A DNA stretch of 33,124 bases from a virus: positions 1-33,124 of the IMG/VR virus record IMGVR_UViG_3300020469_000007; one strand, 5' to 3'. Below, piece after piece: positions 8,107 to 17,290 of this stretch; within the stretch, counting starts at the first letter, position 1; each line of letters opens with the position of its first letter. A model generated the notes under the pieces. The model worked only from the letters and a program-made list of their open reading frames with translations, made no database searches and had not been told where the DNA came from. The position numbers and the translations under genes are program-made.

Positions 8107-8294
8107 GAGAGGACACAGAACTATTTCTGTTGATGCACATAGCAAAAGAACTAGGTAAGTCAATAGAAGAAGTCATGCAGTTCAGTGTCCTAGAGATCCA
8201 ATTATGGGCCTCATATTTTAAAATACAGCATGACAACGCTAAAAAAGGAATGAACCATGGCGGAGCAAGTAAGACTAGAACTAGTCGTCGTTGA
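7759..8294 (+). CDS. Tail assembly chaperone, -1 frameshift form (gpGT analogue), join(7759..8103,8103..8294)
   Basis: Reading -1 from the slippery heptamer A-AAA-AAC (8097-8103) opens a further 63 codons, ending at the TGA at 8292-8294, for a product of about 178 residues. The extension reads LREDTELFLLMHIAKELGKS and continues with IEEVMQFSVLEIQLWASYF, close in character to lambda gpT-type extensions. Two stimulators are visible: an internal AGGAGG (8084-8089) upstream of the slip site, and a six-base-pair hairpin ACAGAA/TTCTGT (8115-8130) eleven bases after it. The end overlaps the tape measure start by 38 bases. Confidence 0.8.
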
Positions 8295-10401
8295 TAAAAC
8301 AGGGGCGGCATTAGGTAAAGCAAAAGGTAATGTAGAAGGACTTAACAAAAGTCTTGGACGTACTAGAAGTTTGGCAAAACTTGCCGCAGGTGCGTTGATT
8401 GCCATTGGAACTGCTGGAGTAGTCAGAGGACTTGTAAACACCATTAGAACCTTTGAAGATTTAAGAGCAACACTTGTCACGGTGGAAGGTTCAGTACAGG
8501 CGGCAGGTAAATCATTTAACCTAATCAAAGAATTCACAGCAGGCACAACTTTCCAATTGGATGAAGTGACCAATGCGTTTATAACATTTAGAAACGCAGG
8601 TCTTGTGCCAACTGAACAGTTCATGTTGAACATAGGTAACATTGCCGCTGGTATGGGTCGTAGACTGGACGATGTTGCCAAAGCAGTATTCAATGCCACT
8701 ACTGGTGAATTTGAAATGCTTAAACAACTTGGTATCAAGGTTAAAACTGAAAGTGACAAGTTAAAAGTTATATTCAGAGGTACTACAACAGAAATAAGAA
8801 ACAATGGTATAGACATTGTAAATCTTGTAGAAGAAATTGGTGCAAAAGAATTTAAAGGCGGTATTGAACGTAGTGCCAAAACACTTTCAGGTGCATTTTC
8901 TAATTTACAAGATGCTGTTGCCATTGCGGCAGATGAAGTGGGTGAAGGCGGATTAACTGCCGCACTATCAGAAGTCACAAGAGAAATTACAAAGACAACT
9001 TTAGGCACGGCAAATTTAGCAAACCAAATAGGATCAGCATTGGGTAATGCAATACTATTTGTAAAAGATAATTTTACATTGTTAAAAAATGCAATTAAAG
9101 TGTTAGCACTAGGACTTTTTGTCAAGCAAGTTTATGCGTTAAGAATTGCATTGTTAGGCACAGGCACAGTTCTTAAAGGTCTGACAGCGGCAGTTGCCGC
9201 ATCAAGAGTAGTGTTTATGAAACACCCTCTATTCTTCCTTGCCACAGTTGCAGTAGGTGGTATCATTTTATTCAAAGATCAATTACAAAAATTGGGTGAA
9301 AAGTTTGGTTTTTTAACTCCCAAAGTAGAAGAAAGCGCCAAAGCAACTGAAGACTTCATGCATGAAATGAGTGAAGTGCCAACTGTGTCAGCAGAAGCAA
9401 GTATGGCACAAAAAATATTAGAACAACAACAAGAAGCAGTGGCAAGTGCTACAAAAAAAGTTACAGACAAATTACATAATTCTATAAGAGCACTTGAGGC
9501 AAATGCCATTGCCAATTTAGAAGATGCTGAAATATACAAATTGAAACATGGCGTATTGAAAGACATGACTGCTGAACAAGAAAAAGAAATACGTCAATTG
9601 ATTCGTAAAGAACAAGAATTGAAAAAAGTTGCGGCGGCAGAAAAAGCGTTACCATCAATTATGAAAAAAGTAGGCGGTGATGTGTTTGAATCTCCTGAAG
9701 TTGTTGCAATGCAGAAAGAAGTTGCTCATTTAGAAATATTAAGAAATAAGAAGAAAATTAGTGAACAACAATATCAAACATCAATCACAAAAATAAGAGA
9801 AGATGCCGCAAGAGCAGAAGCAAATAGAAGAGACAGAGAACAAAGTGATGTTATAGATTTAATAAAACAAGGCAAAGCAAAAGAAATAGACATTGAAGTT
9901 GCATTTGGCAAAGACAAAAAAGGTTTAAACACAGCACTTGGTAAAGAATTGTTGGGCGAACTGGCACAAATCAACGAAAAAGCATTTAAAATAGCAAAAG
10001 CAGTTGCAATATCTGAAACAATTATCAGCACAGCAAAAGGTGTGATGTTTGCGTTGGGTAGAGGTGCATTTTTACAAGCGGCATTGATTGCGGCAACAGG
10101 TGCAGTACAAATTGCAAAAATTAAATCAACTTCATACACAGGTCCAAGAGAAAAAGGTGGACCAGTTGCTGGAGGACAACCATACTTGGTAGGAGAAACA
10201 GGTCCAGAAATGTTTGTACCAAATGCAGGTGGACAAATTGTGCCAAATGGTGCAATGGGCAAACAAGTCACAGTGAACTTCAATATTGAAACTGTGGACG
10301 CAACAGGTTTTGACGAACTGTTGTTGGAAAGAAGATCAACAATTGTGGGCGTTATCAATGAAGCAATGAACAGACAAGGAAGAGAAGGGATCACAGCATA
10401 A
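8257..10401 (+). CDS. Tail tape measure protein
   Basis: Sets tail length and is released during DNA injection. It has 714 residues; with about 1.5 angstroms per residue this predicts a tail near 100 nm. The N-terminus has Gly/Ala-rich hydrophobic segments (about 41-62), and further membrane-like segments lie at about 280-300 and 323-340. A long charged coiled coil follows (about 380-560). The C-terminus has the common tape-measure motif GGPVAGGQPYLVGETGPEMF (about 635-654). It directly follows the chaperone pair. AAGGA lies eight bases before the ATG. Confidence 0.92.
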   Translation: MAEQVRLELVVVDKTGAALGKAKGNVEGLNKSLGRTRSLAKLAAGALIAIGTAGVVRGLVNTIRTFEDLRATLVTVEGSVQAAGKSFNLIKEFTAGTTFQLDEVTNAFITFRNAGLVPTEQFMLNIGNIAAGMGRRLDDVAKAVFNATTGEFEMLKQLGIKVKTESDKLKVIFRGTTTEIRNNGIDIVNLVEEIGAKEFKGGIERSAKTLSGAFSNLQDAVAIAADEVGEGGLTAALSEVTREITKTTLGTANLANQIGSALGNAILFVKDNFTLLKNAIKVLALGLFVKQVYALRIALLGTGTVLKGLTAAVAASRVVFMKHPLFFLATVAVGGIILFKDQLQKLGEKFGFLTPKVEESAKATEDFMHEMSEVPTVSAEASMAQKILEQQQEAVASATKKVTDKLHNSIRALEANAIANLEDAEIYKLKHGVLKDMTAEQEKEIRQLIRKEQELKKVAAAEKALPSIMKKVGGDVFESPEVVAMQKEVAHLEILRNKKKISEQQYQTSITKIREDAARAEANRRDREQSDVIDLIKQGKAKEIDIEVAFGKDKKGLNTALGKELLGELAQINEKAFKIAKAVAISETIISTAKGVMFALGRGAFLQAALIAATGAVQIAKIKSTSYTGPREKGGPVAGGQPYLVGETGPEMFVPNAGGQIVPNGAMGKQVTVNFNIETVDATGFDELLLERRSTIVGVINEAMNRQGREGITA

Positions 10402-11036
10402 TGGCAAGCATAGGAGCATTCAACGGTAGTTCAAGCATTTTACAAAATGCAACACCAATACAATTTAGAGCAGTCAATTTCAAACAACAGAATGAAGTTG
10501 CTGTTACAAAAACTGCATCGGGCAGAATTATAAGAAGCACAGCGGCAACCACATTGTTCAAAGGCACATTGGAATTGGTCAGTCTCAGTGTGGCAGATTT
10601 CAAACAGATACAAGGTTTTATTGCCAAAGCAAAAACCAGTGTGAACGATTTTACCATAGAGATACCAGAAATAAGTTTTAGAACAGCAACACACAGTTTA
10701 GGCACAGTCACAGTGCAAGGATCATTTGGACAAGGTTCAACTAGTGTTAATCTAACTAAAGCAACTGGTGGCACAGGCACAGCATTCAACATGGGCGATG
10801 TGATTAAATTTTCAGGACACAGCAAAGTGTACATGATAACAGAAAAGTGTGAAGCAGATGCATCACCATTTGATGTTTCATTTGAACCAGCATTAGTGTT
10901 ACAAGTTTCCACTAGTGAAACAGTCACATACGACAATGTGCCATTCAAAGTGATTATGAGCAGTGATCTACAAGAATATCAATACAATGTAGACGGCACT
11001 GTGAATTATAGGATGGATGTTGAGGAGGTAATCTAA
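10401..11036 (+). CDS. Minor tail / distal tail protein
   Basis: A 211-residue, beta-rich protein immediately after the tape measure, where the distal tail or tip-assembly proteins (lambda M/L region) lie. It begins with low-complexity Ser/Gly/Ala and contains a central KFSGHSKVYMITEKCEA strand pair, followed by a C-terminal PFKVIMSSDLQEYQYNVDG segment. Its start shares a base with the tape-measure stop, and its stop with the next start. I assign a tail-tip role from position only. Confidence 0.6.
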   Translation: MASIGAFNGSSSILQNATPIQFRAVNFKQQNEVAVTKTASGRIIRSTAATTLFKGTLELVSLSVADFKQIQGFIAKAKTSVNDFTIEIPEISFRTATHSLGTVTVQGSFGQGSTSVNLTKATGGTGTAFNMGDVIKFSGHSKVYMITEKCEADASPFDVSFEPALVLQVSTSETVTYDNVPFKVIMSSDLQEYQYNVDGTVNYRMDVEEVI

Positions 11037-11626
11037 TGCCTCGCGGTTTTTCAGATCCACTAAACACATATCTTGCAGGCAACACGTTTACCAGTGTGTT
11101 GTTGTTGGAGATAGACACACCAGACAGCGGTGGTGCATCAGAAACATTGAGATACACCAACAACCCGTATGACCTTACATACAATGGAGAAACATATTCT
11201 GCACAAGGTGAATTTATTTCTATCAGTGAAACACAATTAAACAGTGCTGTACAAATCAGTTCTGTAAACCTAGCAATCAATGCCTTAACACTTGCCAATG
11301 TGCAAACATTTGCCACATCAGAAATAATAAATCAAACAGTGAGCATATACAGAGGATTTATTGACCCTAGCACCAATGTGTTGTTTGGGGACTCTGCAGG
11401 AGAAAATGCTTTCTTGTTGTTCAAAGGCAAAATAGCAGGTTACAATGTGACCAACAATCAAACCACAGCAGACATACAACTACAAGTCAGTTCGCAGTTT
11501 GTAAACTTTAACAGAAAGAATGGACGCAGAACCAATCAAAACAATTTTCAAAGAGAACACCCTAACGATGCCAGTATGGAATTTTCACACGAAGCATTGG
11601 CAGAAATCAAATGGGGTATAAAATAA
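11036..11626 (+). CDS. Minor tail tip protein (DUF1833-like)
   Basis: A 196-residue protein starting MPRGFSDPLNTYLAGNTF. The combination of an early LLEIDTPDSG strand, RYTNNPYDLTYNGETYSA (about 40-57) and a following ISETQLNSAVQISSVNLAI recalls the DUF1833 tail protein family, which sits near the tail hub in many siphophages. It may help connect the distal ring to the hub. GAGGAGG lies just before the start. It is translationally coupled to both neighbours. Confidence 0.68.
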   Translation: MPRGFSDPLNTYLAGNTFTSVLLLEIDTPDSGGASETLRYTNNPYDLTYNGETYSAQGEFISISETQLNSAVQISSVNLAINALTLANVQTFATSEIINQTVSIYRGFIDPSTNVLFGDSAGENAFLLFKGKIAGYNVTNNQTTADIQLQVSSQFVNFNRKNGRRTNQNNFQREHPNDASMEFSHEALAEIKWGIK

Positions 11627-12099
11627 TGTTGAAACAAGCAAACATCTCACACTTCAATCAACTGCAAGAAATTTATCGCATACACGCTGAAGAGGCCAAT
11701 GTGTCAGGTAAATTAAATTTTGATGTGGAAACAGCATTAGAATTAACCAAACAAAGACTGATAGAAGAACAAAGCAATATTTTGTTGTACATTAGAGATG
11801 ACAGAGTGGTGGGTTACAGTGTGATCAGTCTAACAGAATTAACTTGGAACAGAGTGAGAGTTGCCAATGTAGAAATGTTTTTTTTACATCCTGATTACAG
11901 ACACAAGATCAGCAGTCACAAATTCTTTGATCAAATAGAAGATTTTTTAAGAGATCAAGATGTTGAATTAATTATGAGCGGTGTGTTTTTGTTTGACAAA
12001 GATTACAACGTTGATGAAGAATATGTAGACCGTGCCAGTAAATATTTTGAAATGAAAAATATGAAATGGTGTGGCAATATGTATGTGAAGGAGTTGTAA
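11626..12099 (+). CDS. GNAT-family N-acetyltransferase
   Basis: Predicted acetyl-CoA-dependent acetyltransferase of 157 residues. The strand pair NILLYIRDDRVVGYSVISL (51-69) and the motif A region NVEMFFLHPDYRHKISSHKF (81-100) are typical GNAT features, although the usual Gln/Arg-x-x-Gly-x-Gly/Ala loop is degenerate (HKISSH). I chose the ATG at 11626 because it overlaps the previous stop; an in-frame ATG at 11611 would add five residues. It lies where lambda-type phages carry the K peptidase gene. Such enzymes occur in T4-like marine phages, often near structural genes. The target is unknown. Confidence 0.68.
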   Translation: MLKQANISHFNQLQEIYRIHAEEANVSGKLNFDVETALELTKQRLIEEQSNILLYIRDDRVVGYSVISLTELTWNRVRVANVEMFFLHPDYRHKISSHKFFDQIEDFLRDQDVELIMSGVFLFDKDYNVDEEYVDRASKYFEMKNMKWCGNMYVKEL

Positions 12100-14534
12100 T
12101 GGGATTCATTAAGAAACCAATCAAAGGAATTATAAAAGGCATCAAAAAAGTTGTCAAAGGCATAACATCTTTTGTGGGAGATGCTTTTGGATTTATTATT
12201 AAACCTTTTGGTTCTTTTGAAACACCAGACATATCTGCTGAATCAGTTGCACAAGGTGTGAAGGTTACAAAATCAGGTACCAATGTTGGAATACCTGTGG
12301 CGTATGGATTTAGACGTTTGGGTGGCACAATTGTACACGTAGAAACTGATGGAAACAGTAATCAATACCTTTATGTGGTGTATGCCATTTGTGAAGGCGA
12401 GATTGCAGGTGTACACAGAATTAAATTGGATGAAAACGAACTGTTGCCACACCCAGGTACCAGCAACACATACAACCATCAAGAAATAATTACATGTACA
12501 ACTGGTAGATATGCCAACAGAGTGAAGTTTCAAATATTCAACGGCACAGAAGATCAATCACAAAGCACATTGGCCAACGAATCACCCAGTTGGAACAACG
12601 GTGTAAGAAAATTACCAGGTGTTGCTTATGCGGCATTTAGATTTGAATGGAAAAATTCAACTCAAGCAGAAATAGATTCCAATCCTTTTGGCGGTGGTGT
12701 ACCACAAATCACATTTGATGTGTTTGGTAAGAAAGTTTTTGATCTTACTTTGGTCACACCGGGCAGTGAAAACTTGCCAAACGATTATGCAGATTTATCA
12801 AAATCATATATTGAAACAAATAGCAACAGACCAGGCACAAATCCAGCAAACGTCTTATTAGACTACATGATGAATCCACGTTATGGATTGGGCATCAAAA
12901 AAGAAGACATACACGCAGAAAGTTTTAGAATTGCCGCCGAAAAATATAATCAATTGGTGGACTTGGATAATGATGGTAATTTTACAGAATTTGTTTTAAC
13001 CTGCAACACAGTGTTGACCACAGAATCAAAATTGATAGACAATGTTAAACAGTTGGTAGGTGGTTGCAGAGGCGTTATGCCTTATGTGAGTGGCAGATTC
13101 AAACTGAAAGTAGAAGATGGTGGTAATGCCACTGACATCACATCTTCCACAATTGATGTTGCATTTGATGTGAGTAATTTTTTCATTGTGGGTCCAGTCA
13201 CATTGGGTGGAGAATCGAAAGTATCCAAGTACAACAATGTGTTTGTGAACTACATAGATCCAGACAAAGAATTCAGCAGTCAACAAGTGGTGTTCAGTGC
13301 GGCAGGTGACCAAGCAATAGATGATGATGAAGAACTGTCAGGAGAATTTACATTTGGAACACTAACCAATCCTTACATAGCACGTGAAATGGCAAGAATG
13401 ATCTATCAAAAATCACGTAATCAAAGAACATTAAGTTTTACAGGCACACAAGAATTATTCAATGTTGAACCAGGTGACATCATAAGAATGTCAGAAGAAA
13501 TATTGGATCTTGATTTGCGTACATTCAGAGTGATAGATATGAAATTGACCAATGCAGGATTGTTAGAAATATCTGCTGTGGAACACACAGCAAGTCATTA
13601 TCCACACACATCAGGCGAACAGATAGAAATACCACCCACTGTGTATCTACCAGATGAATATTCAGGCAGACCTTTGCAAAGACCTGTGAGTGATCCACCA
13701 AAAGGCGTTGTGCCACCAGTTCCTGATCCAGAAGATTCTGCAGGACCTACACCAACACCAACACCGCCACCACCTTATGAACCAATTGACAAACCCACTA
13801 TAGATAAGTTTTATTATTCTGAAAGAGCAACCACCAGAGATCCAACCAATGCATTTGGTAGAAATGGTCAAAGATTGCATGGCATTTCACAAGAATATCC
13901 GTCAACATTCCCTTTATTGGATTATGATTTACGCAGATCAGGATTTACAAGTCATGGTCCTTACGACAAATATTTTAACAACACAGTCACAGTGGCACAA
14001 GACAACGTGAGAAAAATGTCTTTATACAAAATGAACTCTAATCAAAGTGCATACACAGTCGGTATACGTTGTCTTATTTTTGTGAATTTTCCAATGGAAA
14101 CTAGTATTGACAAATACATTGTTGAGGCATATGATGGCACTGATCGTGTGCATTCAAGTTATTCCACACTATTTGGTGATCCTCAACAACAACTTATTAG
14201 CACTCCACAAGTTGAAAGAAATGTTCCCATTGGTGCAAGTCTTAATCCTGCAGAAGACAGATTATACAGATTTGATACCAAATCAAAATCAGGTATAATT
14301 GTTTTACCTTTGAACAAATCTTTGGTGTTCAAAATAAGAGCACAAAAACAAATACTAGGTGAAATACAAGAATATAGAATAGGTGGCGATTTTACACGTA
14401 TAGGTTACAACGACACATTCGAGTACACACTGCTAGGACAACGTCTGAAAGACAATGGTCTAGAAGGATTTATAAATTACATCAACCAAACTTATGGTTT
14501 CCAAGGTGGTGGTTCACAAAATTTAGGAGGATAA
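12099..14534 (+). CDS. Tail tip / central hub protein (lambda J-like)
   Basis: An 811-residue baseplate hub that forms the tail tip and holds receptor-binding fibres. The ATG at 12099 is preferred over one at 12066 because AAGGAG lies five bases before it and it overlaps the previous stop. The N-terminus is a run of basic amphipathic and hydrophobic helices (about 1-40), followed by NVGIPVAYGFRRLGGTIVHV (about 63-82), typical of J-like proteins. A Pro-rich linker (about 530-565) separates the hub domains from a C-terminal beta domain. The whole is shorter than lambda J (1132 residues), and receptor binding is probably moved to the separate fibre genes downstream. Confidence 0.83.
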   Translation: MGFIKKPIKGIIKGIKKVVKGITSFVGDAFGFIIKPFGSFETPDISAESVAQGVKVTKSGTNVGIPVAYGFRRLGGTIVHVETDGNSNQYLYVVYAICEGEIAGVHRIKLDENELLPHPGTSNTYNHQEIITCTTGRYANRVKFQIFNGTEDQSQSTLANESPSWNNGVRKLPGVAYAAFRFEWKNSTQAEIDSNPFGGGVPQITFDVFGKKVFDLTLVTPGSENLPNDYADLSKSYIETNSNRPGTNPANVLLDYMMNPRYGLGIKKEDIHAESFRIAAEKYNQLVDLDNDGNFTEFVLTCNTVLTTESKLIDNVKQLVGGCRGVMPYVSGRFKLKVEDGGNATDITSSTIDVAFDVSNFFIVGPVTLGGESKVSKYNNVFVNYIDPDKEFSSQQVVFSAAGDQAIDDDEELSGEFTFGTLTNPYIAREMARMIYQKSRNQRTLSFTGTQELFNVEPGDIIRMSEEILDLDLRTFRVIDMKLTNAGLLEISAVEHTASHYPHTSGEQIEIPPTVYLPDEYSGRPLQRPVSDPPKGVVPPVPDPEDSAGPTPTPTPPPPYEPIDKPTIDKFYYSERATTRDPTNAFGRNGQRLHGISQEYPSTFPLLDYDLRRSGFTSHGPYDKYFNNTVTVAQDNVRKMSLYKMNSNQSAYTVGIRCLIFVNFPMETSIDKYIVEAYDGTDRVHSSYSTLFGDPQQQLISTPQVERNVPIGASLNPAEDRLYRFDTKSKSGIIVLPLNKSLVFKIRAQKQILGEIQEYRIGGDFTRIGYNDTFEYTLLGQRLKDNGLEGFINYINQTYGFQGGGSQNLGG

Positions 14535-14535
14535 T

Positions 14536-15288
14536 ATGCCTAGTAATGGATATTTTGACATAACACAAAACACACTGTTTGCCCGTAGCGTGGAAGGTTG
14601 GGCAGATTACACATCTTGGGACGCATTTACCAGTTGGACTGGCACAGCAGGTTCCAACTTAGAATTTACAACTGGAATAATTGATGCAGGCAGGGTTGAT
14701 TTCCATGCTCCAATCATTGTGTTTGAGAGTGCAACAGCAGTGACCATTCAAATGTCAACAAGTGAAACAGTTGATTCTAGTGGCGGTGCGTTGGATTCAC
14801 CAAACATTGTGACCATTGCTCCAGACACTGCGAACATCACAGTGCCTTTTGCACGTTTTTTTCAATTCAAAATTATTCAAGGCACAGGAGATTCTGGTGC
14901 GGCAACGGATTCAGCAGGGTCACCTGAACTGTTTTTAAGAAATCTTAACATTAGTTTTATTTCAGAAACATTCAGTCTCACACAAAGCAACATTGACACC
15001 AGCACACTGGGTGGTAGTGTGGGTGAAAGACAACTTACCTTCAACCAAACCACAGGCACAATCACAAACTGTCTCATACAACCACACATAACAGGGTTAG
15101 ATGATTCAGGAGGTGATCCTGTGAGGCCCATAGTCTATATTGACAAATCCAGCACACCTGTTGTGTTAAATATTTTTGATTTAGATTCATACGGTAAAGC
15201 ACGTAGAATAGATTGCACATTGGATGTGCAGATACAATATTTGCCACAATTACAAACTGATATTGTGGGACAAACGGAGATACTATAA
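14536..15288 (+). CDS. Tail tip-associated structural protein, hypothetical
   Basis: A 250-residue, beta-rich, Thr/Ser-rich protein between the hub and the first fibre. It begins MPSNGYFDITQNTLFARSVE and contains the discoidin-like pattern AVTIQMSTSETVDSSGG plus FARFFQFKIIQGTGDS, in which an exposed-strand KIIQ repeat resembles jelly-roll modules of phage tips. AGGAGG lies six bases before the ATG. Its stop overlaps the fibre start. It may link hub and fibre; the family is not identified. Confidence 0.62.
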   Translation: MPSNGYFDITQNTLFARSVEGWADYTSWDAFTSWTGTAGSNLEFTTGIIDAGRVDFHAPIIVFESATAVTIQMSTSETVDSSGGALDSPNIVTIAPDTANITVPFARFFQFKIIQGTGDSGAATDSAGSPELFLRNLNISFISETFSLTQSNIDTSTLGGSVGERQLTFNQTTGTITNCLIQPHITGLDDSGGDPVRPIVYIDKSSTPVVLNIFDLDSYGKARRIDCTLDVQIQYLPQLQTDIVGQTEIL

Positions 15289-16571
15289 TGGCATGGCCAA
15301 CAAATAAACCAGATTCAAACAAATTTTCAGCAGACACAGATTCTATCAAAGAATCAAGACCAGAACTGAACACAATGAGTCAGGCAGTCAACGACATTGT
15401 TGATTTCATTGACACCACAGGTATTGACAGCAATGCCATTTTGATTTACAACAAATCTGCAGGCAGATTAGAAGTGGCAGAATTCAGTGCCAGTACAACA
15501 ATCACAGCACCTGATTCCGCAGGAGGTCCTTTTGTGATCAATGCCAGCGGTGGTATCAGTGAGGTTGTCGATGACACTTCTCCGGAATTGGGTGGGGATC
15601 TCGAGGTGGGTGATTTTCTAATTAAGTCATCACAAATAGACAGTGGTGGTGAAAGTGCTGTAAAGATACGGATTTTAACACAACCCGGTTATAGAGGACT
15701 TTTTGTAGAGACAGACGCTCATACAGGTGCTCCTTCACCGCAAAATAATTCATTTCAACTTTCAAATAATGGTAACATAGGTTTTACCAACAGATCCGCA
15801 AGTATCAGTATGCTGTTTAATGGTGATGCCGAAGATGATATCACAGGTGCTGGTTGGAGTATACTTGACAGTGGCAGTCACGCACAAACAAATGGCGGTA
15901 GTCCGGGCACAGGAGTAGGGCATCAAATTCGGGCAAACAGACGTGATGATCTACAAATAATTGCTGAGAGTGATAAAAATCTTTCACTTCTCGCTTCAGG
16001 TGGCACAGGAACAATTAAAATGTATGCCCAATATTCATTTCCTAAAACAGATGGATCTAATGGTCAAGTGCTTCAGACAAACGGTAGTGGTACACTTTCT
16101 TTTGCCACAGTGTCGGCAGGTAGTGAAACACAGATTGCAGGCGGTGACAATATCACAGTCACACAACCTGATTCAGCAGGTGGTTTTGTGATCAGTCAAA
16201 CTCAATTGAGTGCAACGTTGGATATGAATGACCAGCAGTTGTCCAATATGCAAATTAAAAATTTTGGAGAGATCATAAATGATTTGGGCACAACAAGTGG
16301 TACACTAACACCAGATCCCAACAACGGCAGTGTGCAAAAAATCACATTGAACAATAACCTTACATTGAACGCATTATCAAATGTGGCAAATGGAGATTCA
16401 ATAACTTTAATAGTAAAGCAAGACGGAACAGGTGGAAGAACACTCAGTAGCACAATGAAATTTGCGGGAGGAACCAAAACCTTGAGTACTGCCGCCAATG
16501 CAATTGATGTGATAACAATATTTTACGATGGTACAGATTATTTGGCAAGTTTAAGCACCAACTTCAGTTAA
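15288..16571 (+). CDS. Tail fibre protein
   Basis: A 427-residue fibre. The N-terminus (MAWPTNKPDSNKFSADTDSI and on to about 45) matches those of the genes at 16683 and 29652 and is probably the attachment domain. The motif DDTSPELGGDLEV (about 94-106) recurs three times in the fibre at 25918. The C-terminal 90 residues (QDGTGGRTLSSTMKFAGG, then TLSTAANAIDVITIF, ending ASLSTNFS) are also shared with the fibre at 25918 and, more loosely, with the one at 29652. Host recognition is the likely role. It ends the tail operon. Confidence 0.8.
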   Translation: MAWPTNKPDSNKFSADTDSIKESRPELNTMSQAVNDIVDFIDTTGIDSNAILIYNKSAGRLEVAEFSASTTITAPDSAGGPFVINASGGISEVVDDTSPELGGDLEVGDFLIKSSQIDSGGESAVKIRILTQPGYRGLFVETDAHTGAPSPQNNSFQLSNNGNIGFTNRSASISMLFNGDAEDDITGAGWSILDSGSHAQTNGGSPGTGVGHQIRANRRDDLQIIAESDKNLSLLASGGTGTIKMYAQYSFPKTDGSNGQVLQTNGSGTLSFATVSAGSETQIAGGDNITVTQPDSAGGFVISQTQLSATLDMNDQQLSNMQIKNFGEIINDLGTTSGTLTPDPNNGSVQKITLNNNLTLNALSNVANGDSITLIVKQDGTGGRTLSSTMKFAGGTKTLSTAANAIDVITIFYDGTDYLASLSTNFS

Positions 16572-16652
16572 AAAAGGTGTGTTAGTCGCTCGTAGACGTC
16601 AGTACACGGGCAAAACAAATAGATAAGATAAGTTGTGTAGTGCAACCAATTT

Positions 16653-16660
16653 TATAAATA
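16653..16660 (+). promoter_or_regulatory. TATAAATA box before short fibre gene
   Basis: Exact T4-late-type core, 22 bases before the ATG at 16683. The sequence from this box to the ribosome site (AAATAAA, ACAACAAAGGAGAA) is nearly repeated before the paralogous fibre gene at 29652, so box, leader and ribosome site look like one duplicated cassette. The 111-base gap (16572-16682) holds nothing else that I can identify. Confidence 0.55.
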
Positions 16661-16682
16661 AAAACAACAAAGGAGAACCAAT

Positions 16683-17117
16683 ATGGGATGGGCAACAAGT
16701 TCAAATGTGTCAACAACCAATCTAGATGATGGTAGTGATTCACCAGCATCAGCAAGAGCGGATATCAAAACAGCATTTGATGAATTAAAGAACGTAATAG
16801 ACGGCAAGGACACAGCAAACGGTGTAGCAGGACTGAATGCCAGTTCCAAAATAGCGGCGTCACAGATACCAGATGAATTGAATTCTACCACTGCTACCAA
16901 TTTAACATTGGATCCTTCCACAGGCAAAGTCAAAATAGAAGAAATTGTCAATCTCAAACCGCAGACTGTGGCACAATTGAATGCCAGAAGCGATGCGGCA
17001 GAAGGTGATGTGGCATACTGTTCAGATGGAGGCACAGACTCAGGAGGTGCACCATGTCTAGCAGTGTACACAGGATCTTCTTGGAGAACCATTGATTTAG
17101 GAGTCAACATAGCATAA
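16683..17117 (+). CDS. Short tail fibre / fibre tip protein
   Basis: A 144-residue protein. Its first 40 residues (MGWATSSNVSTTNLDDGSDS, then ARADIKTAFDELKNVID) are paralogous to the N-termini of the genes at 15288 and 29652. The middle part GLNASSKIAASQIPDEL is a phage-fibre repeat of the 'LNASSKI..SQIP' kind, a common triple-helix or knob element. The C-terminus GDVAYCSDGGTDSGGAPCLAVY is typical of fibre tips. It likely trimerises and attaches like the longer fibre. It begins a new transcription unit after the TATAAATA box. Confidence 0.75.
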   Translation: MGWATSSNVSTTNLDDGSDSPASARADIKTAFDELKNVIDGKDTANGVAGLNASSKIAASQIPDELNSTTATNLTLDPSTGKVKIEEIVNLKPQTVAQLNARSDAAEGDVAYCSDGGTDSGGAPCLAVYTGSSWRTIDLGVNIA

Positions 17118-17290
17118 TGAAAAAAACAATCATAGACAGTTTGGAAAAACGCATCTACAAAATAGAACGCACACTGGACAAGATCATGAACAATCATCTG
17201 CATCATATACAACACTACCAATTGTACATTTTGGCATTGACAGGTCTGATTGTGGCCATGCTGACGGCGATATTTCTAAGAACATTCTAG
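17117..17290 (+). CDS. Small membrane protein, holin-like (57 residues)
   Basis: A 57-residue reading frame whose start overlaps the stop of the fibre gene and which is followed without a gap by the zinc-finger gene. Residues 1-30 form a charged, heptad-like helix (SLEKRIYKIERTLDKIM). Residues 37-55 are one hydrophobic membrane span (LYILALTGLIVAMLTAIFL), with a short basic C-terminus. This is the layout of XhlA-type holin or haemolysin accessory proteins. It is the only lysis candidate seen. It could equally be another small membrane protein. No endolysin lies beside it. Confidence 0.6.
   Translation: MKKTIIDSLEKRIYKIERTLDKIMNNHLHHIQHYQLYILALTGLIVAMLTAIFLRTF

Noticed and set aside
8211-9125. 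Long leftward open frame of 304 codons opposite the tape measure gene
   Set aside because: It is the antisense shadow of a strongly biased coding gene, has no ribosome site, and its composition (Ser/Pro/Leu-rich) is that of a reversed helical protein.
9774-10394. Leftward open frame of 206 codons opposite the tape measure C-terminus
   Set aside because: Antisense shadow without ribosome site or neighbours on that strand.
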